Shown: piece after piece, positions 23,275 to 33,459 of the stretch | Numbering within the stretch: the stretch's first letter is position 1 | How the letters are laid out: each line of letters begins with the position of its first letter | NCBI GenBank assembly: GCA_963691655.1 | Contig: OY829328.1 | Location: 80,976,400-81,040,399, forward strand | DNA: 64,000 bases | Reading direction: 5' to 3' | Origin: Toxonevra muliebris | Taxonomy: Eukaryota > Arthropoda > Insecta > Diptera > Pallopteridae | Made by a program: the position numbers and the translations under genes | Notes under the pieces: model-generated | What the model saw: only the letters and a program-made list of their open reading frames with translations | The model's database searches: none | Told to the model about the DNA's origin: nothing

Positions 23275-23545
23275 TAGTCGGTAAGGCTCTAGTAACTGGG
23301 GCTGTTTTTTTTTTGCTCAAGAAATCTCTTTATGAAAAACAAATATCAAAAGAGAGCCAAGCTTCTCGTTGGTGTTTGTTTTCTTATTTGTGTATGCAGA
23401 TAATTCGTTAGATAATTCTGAGAGATGCCGTTACTCATGTCTTCTCTCTCTCTCTGATAATGTTTAGCTAACCTACTCGTCAAGCTCTTCAAATTGATAT
23501 ACACTTCTGGATCTTCTGGAATAAGGATGTAGTTTCACTTATAAA
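23275..23545 (+). repeat. CTCGTTGGTGTTTGTTTTG repeat family, copy 3
   Basis: ACTAGTCGGTAAGGCTCTAG, AAATCTCTTTATGAAAAACA, TCTCGTTGGTGTTTG and TAGTTTCACTTATAAATGTA align with copy 2 in order. The middle is shortened. Confidence 0.65.
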
Positions 23546-23689
23546 TGTATAGATTAATTTTGTAGATATTTTTTCATTATATTGAAAATGACCGAAAATT
23601 ACCGTTTTCATCCGTTTTTGTTTTTACCAAAAAGACCGAAAACAATGCTTAGTCATTTTCGGCCACATTTATCATTTTCGTCTCTAGTC

Positions 23690-24230
23690 ATGGGAAGCAT
23701 GAATTATTTCAAATTCTTGTTGTTGTGCATTTGTTTGTTGTGCTTTTCTCTCGTGTTGGCTCTTACGAAACTCTTTAAGTTCTTTTTAAATATGAGAGAA
23801 AAAGAGTAGCATAGAGGGCATGAACTGACAGACGACATCGTGCTCAAAATTTTTTTCATATGAATATTTTTTTTTTGCATGGAAATTGAGCAGCGACGTC
23901 GGCTCTCATCTCAAAGAGAGAGAAAGAAAATATCATAGAGAGCATGAACTGACAGTGAGAGAGCTGACATCGTGCTTAAATTTTTTTTCATATAAATAAA
24001 TTTTTTTCTTGGGAATTGTGCAGAGACGTCGGCTCTCTCAATCTCATCTCAAATTAGCGAGTGATTGGAATTTACTGTTGTTAGTTGTGTTGTTCTTGCA
24101 AGAAATTCTTTTAGTACAAATACATACATAAACAAGAGAGAGATATAGAGTGCTGTGTATGTTGTTCTTGTATTATTCTTGCAAGAGTTGACTTTGTTTG
24201 CGTACTAGCTCTTTTGTTTATTTACATATA
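23690..24230 (+). repeat. Dispersed repeat, paired with 28,850-29,240
   Basis: Shared blocks are GGCTCTTACGAAACTCTTTA, TTCTTTTTAAATATGAGAGA, ATTGAGCAGCGACGTCGGCT, GCGAGTGATTGGAATTTACT and GTTGTTCTTGCAAGAGTTGA. An internal segment (GAGCATGAACTGACAGTGAG to GACGTCGGCTCTC) is duplicated in this copy at about 23,800-24,045. No coding capacity. Confidence 0.65.
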
Positions 24231-24335
24231 CATATGTTAAAGTGACACCCGACTGTTTCCGCCGTTTCACTCTCTACCTCTCTATGTGTTAGATCCATTT
24301 ACACTTAACATTGATTCTAGTTTTACACATGCCTA

Positions 24336-24437
24336 ATGCTCGTTTTCACTACCGTATTCTCTGTCAATGAGAGAGAAAGAGAGAATTTTTTTTGGCAATT
24401 TTGTTTTTTTTTTTTTTGACATAGTGAAAACCAGGTA
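24336..24437. mobile_element. MITE, CTGGTTTTCACTATGTC family, copy 3
   Basis: The ends are ATGCTCGTTTTCACTACCGT and GACATAGTGAAAACCAGGTA. The order of the CTCTC/GAGAG tract relative to GGCAATTTT shows it lies in the opposite orientation to copies 1 and 2. The interior has lost sequence. Confidence 0.7.
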
Positions 24438-24439
24438 TA

Positions 24440-26325
24440 ACGCATCTATAAAAATTTCAGGAACTATTTGTGGTACGGTACTTAATAAGGTTTGATATGT
24501 AGGTATTATTCATCAATGGTTACTTTGAAGAAAATATGGGTTGGTTTGGACGGTACCTTCCATTATCTTAATCAGCTAATGGTATTATCAGTATGCGTAT
24601 TATCAACACGTCTTCTCCTTTGAAATTACCATTTAAAATTGTAGCTTCTTCAAAAATAAAAAAAAAATTTAAATTTAAATTCTTTTATTAATAAAAAATG
24701 CAATACCTTAGCTACTCCCTACTATTATTTTCTACTATTTTTTACTACTCCTTTTTTTTACTACTTCACTCAGTACTATTTCTACTTACATATAATTTCA
24801 ATTAATTTTCCTACTGAAATATTTTTTCTACTACTATTTTCTACTACCATTTTCTATTACTATTTTCCATTCCTTTTTCTATTACTTCTTTCACTACTAT
24901 TTCTACTTATATTTTCTAATAATTTCTTTTACAATTTTTCCACTACTATTTTCTACTACTTATTTTCCAATAGGCAGCTTATGGAAATAAACCGAATATG
25001 CAGCACAATATCGATATTAAATACCTATGATTTCAATTTCTTTACAAAAAACTAAAAACTTGCGCTATACTTCATTCATGCAAGAATTTTATAAAGTTTA
25101 AAATGGTAATCATAAATAAAATTCAAATATCTTTCAAACTTCTGCAAAATGACTTAAAATTCCAATGCAGCAATTTCAGTTTCAAATGTGAAAAATGAAG
25201 TTTTTAATTTTACAATATAAACACTAAAAAACATTCAACCGAAAATGATGAATTTCGTTTCAGCTGTGATATAAAAAATATAGCTGCATATTCAGTGAAA
25301 TTCGTGTATTCTATTATAAATTAATGAAAATGTGGGTTTGCTATATAAATAACACCAATACAACTACAGATCAACAGACTAAACCATAAAAAAGAAGAAA
25401 AATTGCGGCTAAATAGAGAAGCAGAAACGCAGCTGTAAATGAAAAAAAAATTACAAAAATAAAAATATGTACAACAAAACATAAATTTTGCTGTCAAAAA
25501 AAAAAAAATATATATTTCTAAATATATGTACGTATGTAGATGACGATGAATGACCAACCGACAGACAAGCAGCCCAAAATACGGTAATTGTTCAATTTTT
25601 AAAAGTAACAACTTCATTAGAGGCAAAACAGAAACGGGCGTAAAAATTATTTACAACAATCGCCAATTGCTAAAAGTTTCACTTTTTAATTTTTCAATTT
25701 TTCATAAGCGTGAGTGGGGTGGTATCTCAAAAAGAAAATCACAAAAAGGAAAAGAAGAAAAGAAGCCTGTAAATGCATAAAGTTTTGCTCATTTAAATTT
25801 GTGTTTTTTTTGCCTTCTTCTTTTTTTGTTGAATTTTTCAAAAAAAAAAGAAACAAAATTTTCGATATTTTCTTTGCTTTACCTACTTCAAAATTATTAA
25901 TGATAAATATCCATTTAAGTTGCTTTTCTTTTTTTTTATAAGTAAATACATAATTTGAAATTAATTAAATTGTATTTATAAATTTTTCTCTTTTTTCTTC
26001 TAAGAATTTTCATTTATTTTTATACTTGGTAAATATTTTGGGGTACCATGTGACGTATGCGCAACATTTAATTATTTTATAATTTCCATAAGATGAAAAA
26101 CATGAAGCTTGTTTGTATTTATAATAATTCTTGTTTCATATTTTAAATTATAAAAGAAGTAAGAGGGTGGCATTCTTTATATTTCTCCAATAAAATACTC
26201 ACAATTTTTTATTAAGTAATAGAAAATTAAGTCATGACCCTTACTTCAGTTTGGGTGAAATTGATAGCAAAAATTCAACGGGAAAGTAAGCGAATGCGAC
26301 AGCAAACTGTTCCGTACTCGTTGAT
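24440..26325. other. Non-coding; degenerate TAC-rich tract, no supported gene
   Basis: From about 24,710 to 24,970 the sequence is a worn array of TACTATTTTCTACTACT-like units, possibly another decayed microsatellite. The rest is AT-rich. A 101-codon minus frame at 25,321-25,626 is hydrophobic low-complexity and not called. Confidence 0.5.
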
Positions 26326-26330
26326 CATAT

Positions 26331-26797
26331 GAGTAGTGTTGATTCGATACCCACACAGTGTCGATACTTTTACTCATTACTTGTATCGAATAAAAGTACC
26401 GAAAATATTGGAAAAAAGTATCAAGTATGTACTTGTAGCGAATACTCGCTTAAAGAGATATTCTACATACACGGGCGGCAATATTTTCATACATTGGAAT
26501 ATTGCAATATGAACTGAAATATTTTGCATATGGATATTGAATAATTCTGCAGAAATATTTTAAAATATATATCATAAATTGCTGTAAATTATTGCAATAT
26601 GACACACAATATTAAATACTTTATAGCAATATTTCATTTATAAACAAATAATTTCCAAAAGTATCTACTATCGGATACTGACCCTTTTTTGATACAAAGT
26701 AAAATACTTATGGTTTGGTATCGAGTGAAAAAAGTACTTAAATCGAATGAAAAATATCGAGTATATACTCGGATTTACTTGTATCGCATCATCACTA
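26331..26797. mobile_element. Inverted-repeat element with ends AGTGTTGATTCGATAC
   Basis: The left end is TAGTGTTGATTCGATACCC and the right end is GTATCGCATCATCACTA, which inverted reads TAGTGATGATGCGATAC. GTATCGAGT-type blocks repeat along both arms. A truncated relative is at 948-1,085. Terminal TAGTG suggests a hAT-like element, but no target duplication is convincing. Confidence 0.55.
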
Positions 26798-26799
26798 AT

Positions 26800-27320
26800 T
26801 TACACTCATACGAAGCTTATAAGAAACGAATTTATGTTGTTGTTATTGTTTAGGGATCGGCTGCATACAATCAAGTAGAGAGCCGACTTCTTGCAGTTTT
26901 ATCTTATGTGCTTTAGTGAGACAGCCGAGAGACGTCTCTCTCTCTCTCTTTCTCTCTGATTGAATATAGCGGAATTTTCTTCTCATGTGTTATATACTTG
27001 TACTACGTCGTGTTTGTATCGATAAGTGTAGAGTGTATCAAAAAAAAAAAAAAAAAATACACACACACACAACAGCAAGAGGAAGAGTGCAAAAACTTCA
27101 ACTGAACGGTCTCGCGTTTTCGCCAAGAGACGCCCCTCTCTCTCTCTCTCTCTGATTGCATATAGCTGTTTTATATATAGAAGTACTACGTCGTGTTTGT
27201 GCCAATAAGTTATAGGGAGAATGAAGAAAAGAAAAACAACAACAAAATAAAAGAAGACTGCAAAAACTTCAATGTTTTCAAATAAACAACAAAGTTTCAT
27301 TTCTACTTTGAGTGCCTGCT
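26800..27320. repeat. ATCAAGCAGAG repeat family, copy 3
   Basis: It holds ACTCATACGAAGCTTATAAG, GCATACAATCAAGTAGAGAG, ACTACGTCGTGTTTGTATCG and, after an internal repeat, ACTACGTCGTGTTTGTGCCA. It ends AAACAACAAAGTTTCATTTC and GTGCCTGC as in copy 2. Several TCTCTC runs are present. Confidence 0.65.
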
Positions 27321-27324
27321 TTCT

Positions 27325-28845
27325 TTTCTTTAAATTTTGTTGGCTCCACGTGGGATTGAACCACCGGTCTGTAATACAAGTATTTGATTTCTAACATAAT
27401 TAGAAGCGATTCCATTATTTACTTACATAGTGTGGCTTGGTTCTAAGGAAAAAAAACTCGGCTTTTGCATTATTCTGGGAAATGTGTACCTCGTAGGTCA
27501 TTTCAATATTCTCGGACCCCATTTTTAGTAAGGAACATTTTCTCCACGATCAGTATAACAATTTTCTCAACGGTTTTTTTATCAGCTATTTATCGAAAAT
27601 AGGGTAAAAAACCTCATCAAGAGATGGCGAAGGAGATGAAGGAAAAGAGAGTATACAAAAAATGTTTATACCTTTGTGCTTAACAATTTTGCCTCACACA
27701 TCAAATGCGTATCTGTTAAGATAAACATATTTCTTAATAACCCCTGAAGACCCCATTTTTCCGCCTTCATTTCCGTAGTGTGAGAGAACTAGAGGTGATG
27801 GACAGAAACTGAGTAAGTAGTCGTGATCAGCGACCCTAAATTACTATAAAACCGTGGGAAAAACATGCACATACAATTTTTGTTGCTTCGGTCGCTTCAA
27901 TAAAGCTTCACCAGTCGCCTCTACTATGCGTACGCTGCTGACGCATTGGCCATTTAGTAAGGCCAAGTGTAGTCAAGTCTATCAATACCTGGCCTTTCCA
28001 ACGGGGATTAGGTCGTCCAGTTTTGTGAGTTCTACCACCACCCTGGCTCAAATAGAATACCTTTCAATCCAGAGAGTTTTATTCCATGTACTCAACATGA
28101 ACCAGCCAGTAAAACCATTTGATGCAATCAAAGAGCCAAGATTGTAAAGAGGTCGCAATCCGTTCTTCGTGTTGTTGAATCATTTAATTTGAGTGCCAGA
28201 GTCTAGCTAACTACAACCGTATTTAATGTTGATAGTTTTAAGGAGTTAAATTTGGATGGTAGCCTCAACCCATGAGAAAATTGATGCCTCTAATGCGCGT
28301 TTCGAGTCGTTTTCATGTCTAAATATTTTATAAAGTTGCTATTTCTACTATGACTAATAAAGCAGTTGAGTTCTCAAAGTTTCCCTTAGGGATCAAGTGG
28401 CCACTATTTCTATTTATTTCATGAAAAAGATAAAGGCTATGAATTTAACTAATTTTTTTCTCAAAAATAGCATAGGTTTAGACAAATTATTGTATATCGT
28501 TCCCAGAACATAAGATAATCAACACAAAAATATGGTCAGCTTCTCATTCAACTGGTCCATGTCATTTTTGTGGAATAAAGCTCTCTAAGGTATTGTACTA
28601 ATGTCAAATTTCTAAACACTCAAACATGTGAGCCGCTCCCTTATAATCAGATAAGCGGATGTCCGGATAATCGGCATTCTACTGTATACTAAATTTTAAT
28701 TCGTACATATGTGTCATTACAGATAAGAAATATCCATGTTCAGAATTCGTGTTTCAAATTCCGAGGAATGATACAATTGGCTTATGATAGCAAAAAAAAT
28801 AATTAATCACTTTGATTCCATTTTCTATAGATATCTGATAAATAC
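27325..28845. other. Non-coding block, unassigned; locally higher GC at 27,840-28,150
   Basis: The 97-codon plus frame at 27,854-28,147 falls in a patch with less AT bias than its surroundings and might be a fragment of an old retroelement or gene. I recognise no domain in either strand's translation, and the minus strand has several stops. Confidence 0.4.
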
Positions 28846-28849
28846 CGCA

Positions 28850-29240
28850 TATATTGTTGTTGTTTTGCATTTAGTTGTTGCTTTTTTCGGGTAAACTCTT
28901 ACGAAACTCATTAAGTTCCTTTTAAATATGAGAAAAAAAGAGTACCATAGAGTGCATGAACAGATAGTGAGAGAGCCGATATCGTGATCAGATTTTTTTC
29001 ATATGAATACATTTTTAGCATGGGAATTGAGCAGAGACGTCGGCTCTCTCCAATTTCATCTCAAATTAGCGAGTGATTGGAATTTACTGTTGTTAGTCAT
29101 GTTGTTTTTGCAAAACTTTCGTTTAGTACATACATACATAGACAAGAGAGAGAGAGAGAGAGTGCTGCTCGTGTTGTTCTTGCAAGAGTTGATTTTATTT
29201 GCTTATTCGCTATTTTGTCGATCCAGATTTCAGCACTCTC
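28850..29240 (+). repeat. Dispersed repeat, second copy of 23,690-24,230
   Basis: It carries TCTTACGAAACTCATTAAGT, TTTTAAATATGAGAAAAAAA, ATTGAGCAGAGACGTCGGCT, GCGAGTGATTGGAATTTACT and TTGTTCTTGCAAGAGTTGAT in the same order as the first copy but without its internal duplication. Confidence 0.65.
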
Positions 29241-29340
29241 CCATAAGAAGTTTCACTTATAAAATGATAAAGAATTCTCGATTTTGATTGTGATTTTTTA
29301 TTTATTTAATAGGAAATAAAATGCTAAATTTTCTTTTTAT

Positions 29341-30642
29341 TTGGGAGTATGAATGTATAAGCTCGTAATTGTGACTAACTTCATATCTATCATACGCGCC
29401 ATTTTTTTTGACATTGACAGCTATTCTATCTCGAAGAGCGCCAAAAATACTATAAGAATTTATCAGTCAAATAATTTTCATAATTTTACAAAAGTGTTGT
29501 ACTATAGCTGAAAATGTAGAATTTCGTGCCAACAAAACAACATTTGCGGGAAGTTTTAATTTGCTTCTTCCATTTAAAGAAAAACGCAACTGAAGCACAT
29601 CGTTTACTCACTGAAGCTTATCCTGACTATGCTGTGCTATAGACGTTAGAATGTGTCAGGTGTGGTATGCCCGTCCCGTTTCAAAAGTGGTGATTTTGAT
29701 GTTGAAGACAGGGAACGTTCAGGCGGCCCGAAAATGTTCGAAGATGAAGAATTGAAGGCATTACTCGAAGAAGATTCATGTCAAACGCAACAAGAACTTG
29801 CAGAATCTTTAGGAAGTGATCAATCAACCATTTCTAAACGATTAAAACCATTGGGAATGATTCAAAAGCAAGGAAATTGGGTGCCGTATGAATTGAAGCC
29901 GAGAGACGTCGAACGATGATTTTTCACATGTGAACTGCTGATTGAACGACAGAAAAGAAATGATTTTCTGCATCGTATTGTGACTGGCGATGAAAAGTGG
30001 TTACGTTACGATAACCCAAAGCGTAAAAAATCATGGGGACCGCCCGGACATGCATCAAAAACAACGGCAAAGCCGAACATCCATGGATGCAAGCTCATGC
30101 TGTGTATTTGGTGGGATATGAAAGGTGTCGTGTATTATGAGCTGTTGAAACCGAATGAAACGATCACTGGCAACCGCTACCGACTACAATTAATGCGTTT
30201 GAGCCGAGCATTAAAGGATAAGAGGCCAGAATATGAGAATAGAAACGACGAAGTTATTCTTCAGCACGACAATGCTCGGCCGCATATTGCAAGGCAAGTA
30301 AAAACATACTTGGAAACGCTGAAATGGGAAGTGCTACCCCACCCGCCGTATTCACCAGACATTGCTCCTTCTGATTACCACTTGTTCCGATCGATGACAC
30401 GTGGCCTGGCTGAACAGCACTTCCGTTCTTTCGAAGAACTCAAAAAATGGCTCGATTCGTAGATAGCCTCAAAAGATGAGGAGTTCTTTTGGACGCGGAA
30501 TCCGTATGCTACCAGAAAGATGGGAAAAGGTTGTGGCTAACGATGGACAATACTTTAAAGAATAAATTTATAATCAGTTTTTCGGAATAAATGTCCAAAT
30601 TTTTTTTAAAAGTTTTGTTTAATAAGCGTTTATGTCCACCTC
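29341..30642 (+). mobile_element. mariner transposon, copy A (inactive)
   Basis: About 1.3 kb, the normal size for mariner. The left terminal repeat TTGGGAGTATGAATGTATAA is nearly identical to that of copy B (47,735-49,026). The right terminal repeat is strongly eroded (GTTTAATAAGCGTTTATG). TA dinucleotides lie at both edges. It encodes a broken transposase (29,514-30,562). The protein resembles the irritans/mauritiana-type mariners of insects; subfamily is a tentative call from memory. Confidence 0.9.
29514..30562 (+). pseudogene. mariner transposase pseudogene, copy A
   Basis: This would encode the DD34D transposase that cuts and pastes the element. Recognisable pieces are an N-terminal helix-turn-helix (LLTEAYPDYAV, RFKSGDFDVED, STISKRLKPLG), the WVPYELKPRDVE linker motif and the catalytic core. 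All three catalytic Asp codons survive: TGDEKW at 29,989, HDNARPH at 30,268 and APSDYHLF at 30,373, with 34 residues between the last two. Lesions are TAG directly after the ATG (29,517), TAG at 29,640, a frame disruption just before RFKSGD, TGA at 29,917, TAG at 30,460 and a frame change in the C-terminal tail, where the RMLPERWEKVV-like end is out of frame. It is non-functional. Confidence 0.92.
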
Positions 30643-31215
30643 TAAGGCATAGCTACTTTCACACAAATTGCGGTTTAATGCAGCTCAAATCATTTTATAC
30701 CTCGCAATATTTAATTTTTCTAAGAAAACATCCAAATGATCTCATAAAAAAAATCATTTTATTATTATTTCAGTTTCAACAGAATTATATGGCATAATAA
30801 ATTTTTTAGTTAAGCCAAATGTTTGAATAATAAAAATAAAATAAATTATAAGTACGCAAAAAAAAAAAACAAAAAATCTCCCTACAATTCATTCACATCT
30901 CAGTAAAAACTAAAATGCTATATTTTTATCTGCATAAACGGCTTAGCATAATTTAAATGAAACAAACTTTTAATTTCATAATTCGTAATGGACAATAAGC
31001 GCAACAGAAAGGACACCGTGTTCGGGCGCGAGAAGATAAAACAAATTAAATTAGAAAAAGAAAAATACATTCCAAAAGCATTTCCGCTTTGTTGAATGTA
31101 ATGAATTCGTAATACTAGAGGCAACAAAAACAAAATTGAAAATGAAAAATAAAAAACAAAAAACACAGAACACAAAAGGAGGAAACTATAATTGAATTTG
31201 CATATTTGAAATTTC
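30643..31215. other. Non-coding, presumably first intron of the minus-strand gene
   Basis: AT-rich, directly after the donor site (minus-strand sense) of the exon at 31,222-31,619. A 99-codon hydrophobic minus frame at 30,918-31,217 starts within the intron and has no support. Confidence 0.45.
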
Positions 31216-31221
31216 ACTTAC

Positions 31222-31302
31222 TGCATTCAAGAACATGCACAAAATCATCCAAAGACGCAGCATACTTAAAGGCGCTGCCATCGCCGCAGAAGATGAATGC
31301 AT
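31222..31302 (-). CDS. First coding exon of an unidentified secreted or membrane protein (signal peptide)
   Basis: On the minus strand ATG lies in a good fly context (GAAAAATG) and opens 27 codons. They translate to a polar start (MHSSSAAMAAPLS) followed by a hydrophobic core (LRLWMILCMFLNA), then the consensus donor GTAAGTG in phase 0. That is the usual shape of a signal-peptide exon in fly genes with a very long first intron, such as many immunoglobulin-domain or receptor genes. Upstream, 317 bases of 5'UTR lead to a TATA + initiator promoter at 31,616-31,652. The rest of the gene must lie at lower coordinates or beyond the window. A 31-nt candidate next exon is at 7,850-7,880. I cannot name the gene. 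Confidence 0.6.
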
Positions 31303-31619
31303 TTTTCTATGCCAAAAGAGATCACAAAGCGTTGATAAAACCAAAACCAAAGTTTATGCCTTGCTTGAGCTGAAGTTTTTTGCTTTTTAACCGAAATTTT
31401 TTAATTCAACTTATGCACAAATAGTTACAATGAAACACAAGAAAAACACACGCTCGCCCACACTGTGAAATATTTTTAAAATATTGAAAAGCTCCAAAAA
31501 GTATGCTATGCTATTTAATAATATACGTTTTAGTTAGTTTTATTTATTTTTGTTTCGGTTTAGAATTTTTGCTGCTGCTGCTCTGCTGATGTGTTCGCAA
31601 CAAAGTCTTTAGTTCAACT
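31303..31619 (-). other. 5'UTR of the minus-strand first exon
   Basis: Inferred from the initiator A at 31,619 and the ATG at 31,302. It contains GCAGCAGCAGCAAAA-type trinucleotide repetition near the start and is otherwise AT-rich. Confidence 0.5.
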
Positions 31620-31652
31620 GAACATTTCGGCCAGGATATGCGCCTATTTATA
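31616..31652 (-). promoter_or_regulatory. Core promoter: TATAAATA plus TCAGTT initiator
   Basis: On the minus strand TATAAATA occupies 31,652-31,645 and the initiator TCAGTT 31,621-31,616. The initiator A at 31,619 puts the TATA box at -33 to -26, close to the expected spacing. Downstream, TTGCGAACAC at about +20 to +29 resembles the fly MTE/pause-button sequence (KCGRWCG). All three point to a real RNA polymerase II start reading leftward. Confidence 0.65.
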
Positions 31653-31654
31653 TG

Positions 31655-32255
31655 CTACTGTGTTTGCTGTGTTCGGTAGCTGGCTGCTGCTTGCGCTACT
31701 CTCTGCTGAACTTGTGTGTCAATGATGTCGTTGTAGTTGTACAATTGCTCCAGGGAGCGCAATTGGAGTTCGTTCGTATGGTTGCATGCAACAAATACAC
31801 CTACACACACACACACACACATACATTCAGACAGTGGTCGTTTATTTCTTTCGTTGGTTCATTTTGTAATCGGATAATAAATAAGTGTCAAACTGTTGCT
31901 GCCGCCTTCTGTTGCTGCTACTGTACTAGCAGCGAACTATAAACGAGTAAATAGGCGCATACTTTTAGGCGTTTATTTTCACTTAGCTAAAGGGAACAAA
32001 AACAGTTTCTGGGTTGAGTTTGAGTGTTCGTGCGAGTGAATATCTAGGTAATGACGTCACAAGCGTAATGTAACGGATATCCTTATTAAGGGCACATGTG
32101 AGACAGTGGTGAAAAATTGAATTACTTTTCTTAAAAATTTATTATTAATTTTGTTGTTAGTATTTTCTTTCAAGGGAATGTAATATCAATACCTGGTACA
32201 TAGTTTTGGCATTTGGTCGATATCAAGAGAAAGTAAATTTATACTTTTTAGAGAA
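31655..32255. other. Upstream region of the minus-strand promoter
   Basis: It includes an (AC)n run at 31,804-31,820 and CTGTTGCTGC-rich sequence. Possible regulatory DNA. No gene is seen; the 96-codon plus frame at 31,652 is antisense to the promoter and is not supported. Confidence 0.4.
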
Positions 32256-32260
32256 TGTAA

Positions 32261-32357
32261 TGCATGGTTTTCACTACGTCATATTTCCTGTCAAAAAAAG
32301 AGAATTTCCAAACATGTTGGCAAATTTGACTGAATTTGACATAGTGAAAACCAGGAA
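32261..32357. mobile_element. MITE, CTGGTTTTCACTATGTC family, copy 4
   Basis: The ends are TGCATGGTTTTCACTACGTC and TTGACATAGTGAAAACCAGG. The interior CAAACATGTTGGCAAATTTG is conserved while the CTCTC tract is mostly lost. Reverse orientation relative to copies 1 and 2. Confidence 0.75.
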
Positions 32358-32383
32358 TTAAACTCTAGGGTTAGTTTGCTTTA

Positions 32384-32705
32384 GCCTAGTGGTCGCTGTA
32401 GCCTAGTGGTTAGTGTGTTGGACTGCTACGCAGAGGTGCCCGGGTTCATATCTCGGCACGCTCAAAAAAATCAAAAATAGAAAATACAAATTTTTCTACA
32501 TGGCACCACCTCTTGGCTGGCAATGGCAAACCTCCAAGAGTAAAAAAATGCCTATGAAAAGCTTTTCACTTTGCCGTTCGGATTCGGCATAAAACTGTAG
32601 GTCGCTTCCTTTGGTGTATAAATATAACTCACACAACATGAATGGATGCGAAAAGCTCGGCCTTGGCCCTCCATGGGCTGTTGTGCCATAATAGTAGTAG
32701 CAGTA
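32384..32705 (+). mobile_element. tRNA-derived SINE, full length, with 14-bp target duplication
   Basis: The head carries RNA polymerase III promoter-like boxes: TAGCCTAGTGGTTAGTG (A box) at about 32,399 and CGGGTTCATATCTC (B box) at about 32,441. The body holds CACCACCTCTTGGCTGGCAA, CTTTGCCGTTCGGATTCGGC and a CTCACACAACATGAATGGAT stretch, and it ends in TAGTAGTAGCAGTA. GTTAGTTTGCTTTA is present exactly at both sides (32,370-32,383 and 32,706-32,719). This is a textbook SINE insertion, 322 bp. Other copies are at 3,703-3,945, 14,005-14,150 and, probably a related family, 41,500-41,610. Confidence 0.9.
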
Positions 32706-32775
32706 GTTAGTTTGCTTTATTATTACGGGCTTCTATTACTGACCGCCATCATTGAATCATTGTAAATCATGGAAA

Positions 32776-33057
32776 AGTCATATTTCAATATGTTAAATTC
32801 AATTAAATTTGCTAAAATGCTGGCAACCTTATTAACCCCCCTTTTTCACGAACAATAATTCATTGCATGAAATTAAAAATTTGTTGTTTTTTCCCTTGTA
32901 AAATACAAAAATGGGATTTGTTGTTTTTTAATTTTATATGAGAAAACAACAACAAATTTTTAATTTCATTCAATGAAGTACTGCTCGTGAAGACGATGAT
33001 AGAAAATTCTCTCACTCTCTCTCTTTGACATGAAAGATGACATATTGAAAACCAGCC
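32776..33057. mobile_element. MITE, CTGGTTTTCACTATGTC family, copy 5, split by a hairpin
   Basis: The left part (TATGTTAAATTCAATTAAAT, TGCTAAAATGCTGGCAAC) and the right part (AAATTCTCTCACTCTCTCTC, ATGACATATTGAAAACCAGC) together rebuild one MITE. They are separated by about 165 bases that hold another inverted-repeat element at 32,845-32,991. Confidence 0.7.
32845..32991. mobile_element. 147-bp hairpin MITE nested in copy 5
   Basis: The left arm TTCACGAACAATAATTCATT then TGAAATTAAAAATTTGTTGT pairs with ACAACAAATTTTTAATTTCA and TGAAGTACTGCTCGTGAA on the right, giving arms of about 50 bases around a loop near 32,900-32,930. I saw no other copy in the window. Confidence 0.7.
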
Positions 33058-33066
33058 ATAAAAACA

Positions 33067-33453
33067 AATGTGTATGTATGTATGTGGTGGTAGAATATGG
33101 CGGCAGAGCGCACCGGCAAAAATTGAGAGATCAAGAGCACACACATTTAAAGAGGGAGAGATCAAGGTCGCACGAAGAGAAAGAGGGAGAATAAGACCAA
33201 ATGTGTATGTATGCATGTGATGGTAGCATATGGCGGCAGAGCGCACCGACATAAATAGAGAGATCAAAAGCACACCCATTTAAAGAGATCAAGGTCGCAC
33301 CAAGAGAAAGAGGGAGAATAACACCAAATGTGTATGTATGTATGTGATGGTAGAATATGGCGGCAGAGCGCACCGACATAAATAGAGAGATCAAGAGCAC
33401 ATCCATTTAAGGAGAGAGATCAAGGTCGCACCAAGAGAAAGAGGGAGAATAAA
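33067..33453 (+). repeat. Tandem repeat, about 130 bp x 3
   Basis: Three units start AATGTGTATGTATG at 33,067, 33,201 and 33,327. Each contains GGCGGCAGAGCGCACCG, AGAGATCAAGAGCACA and AGATCAAGGTCGCAC, ending in AGAGAAAGAGGGAGAATAA. Units differ by a few bases and one short indel. The minus-strand frames of 91 and 139 codons across it are by-products of the tandem array. Confidence 0.9.
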
Positions 33454-33459
33454 ACCGCA

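Noticed and set aside
27854..28147. 97-codon plus-strand frame in a higher-GC patch
   Set aside because: No domain recognised in either strand; kept only as an unassigned block.
32384..32455. Possible functional tRNA gene
   Set aside because: The A- and B-box-like stretch is followed by a SINE body and bounded by a target duplication, and no clean anticodon stem could be drawn, so it is the head of a retroposon.
32860..33406. Overlapping 139- and 91-codon minus-strand frames
   Set aside because: They run across the 130-bp tandem trimer and a MITE; the protein repeats mirror DNA repeats.
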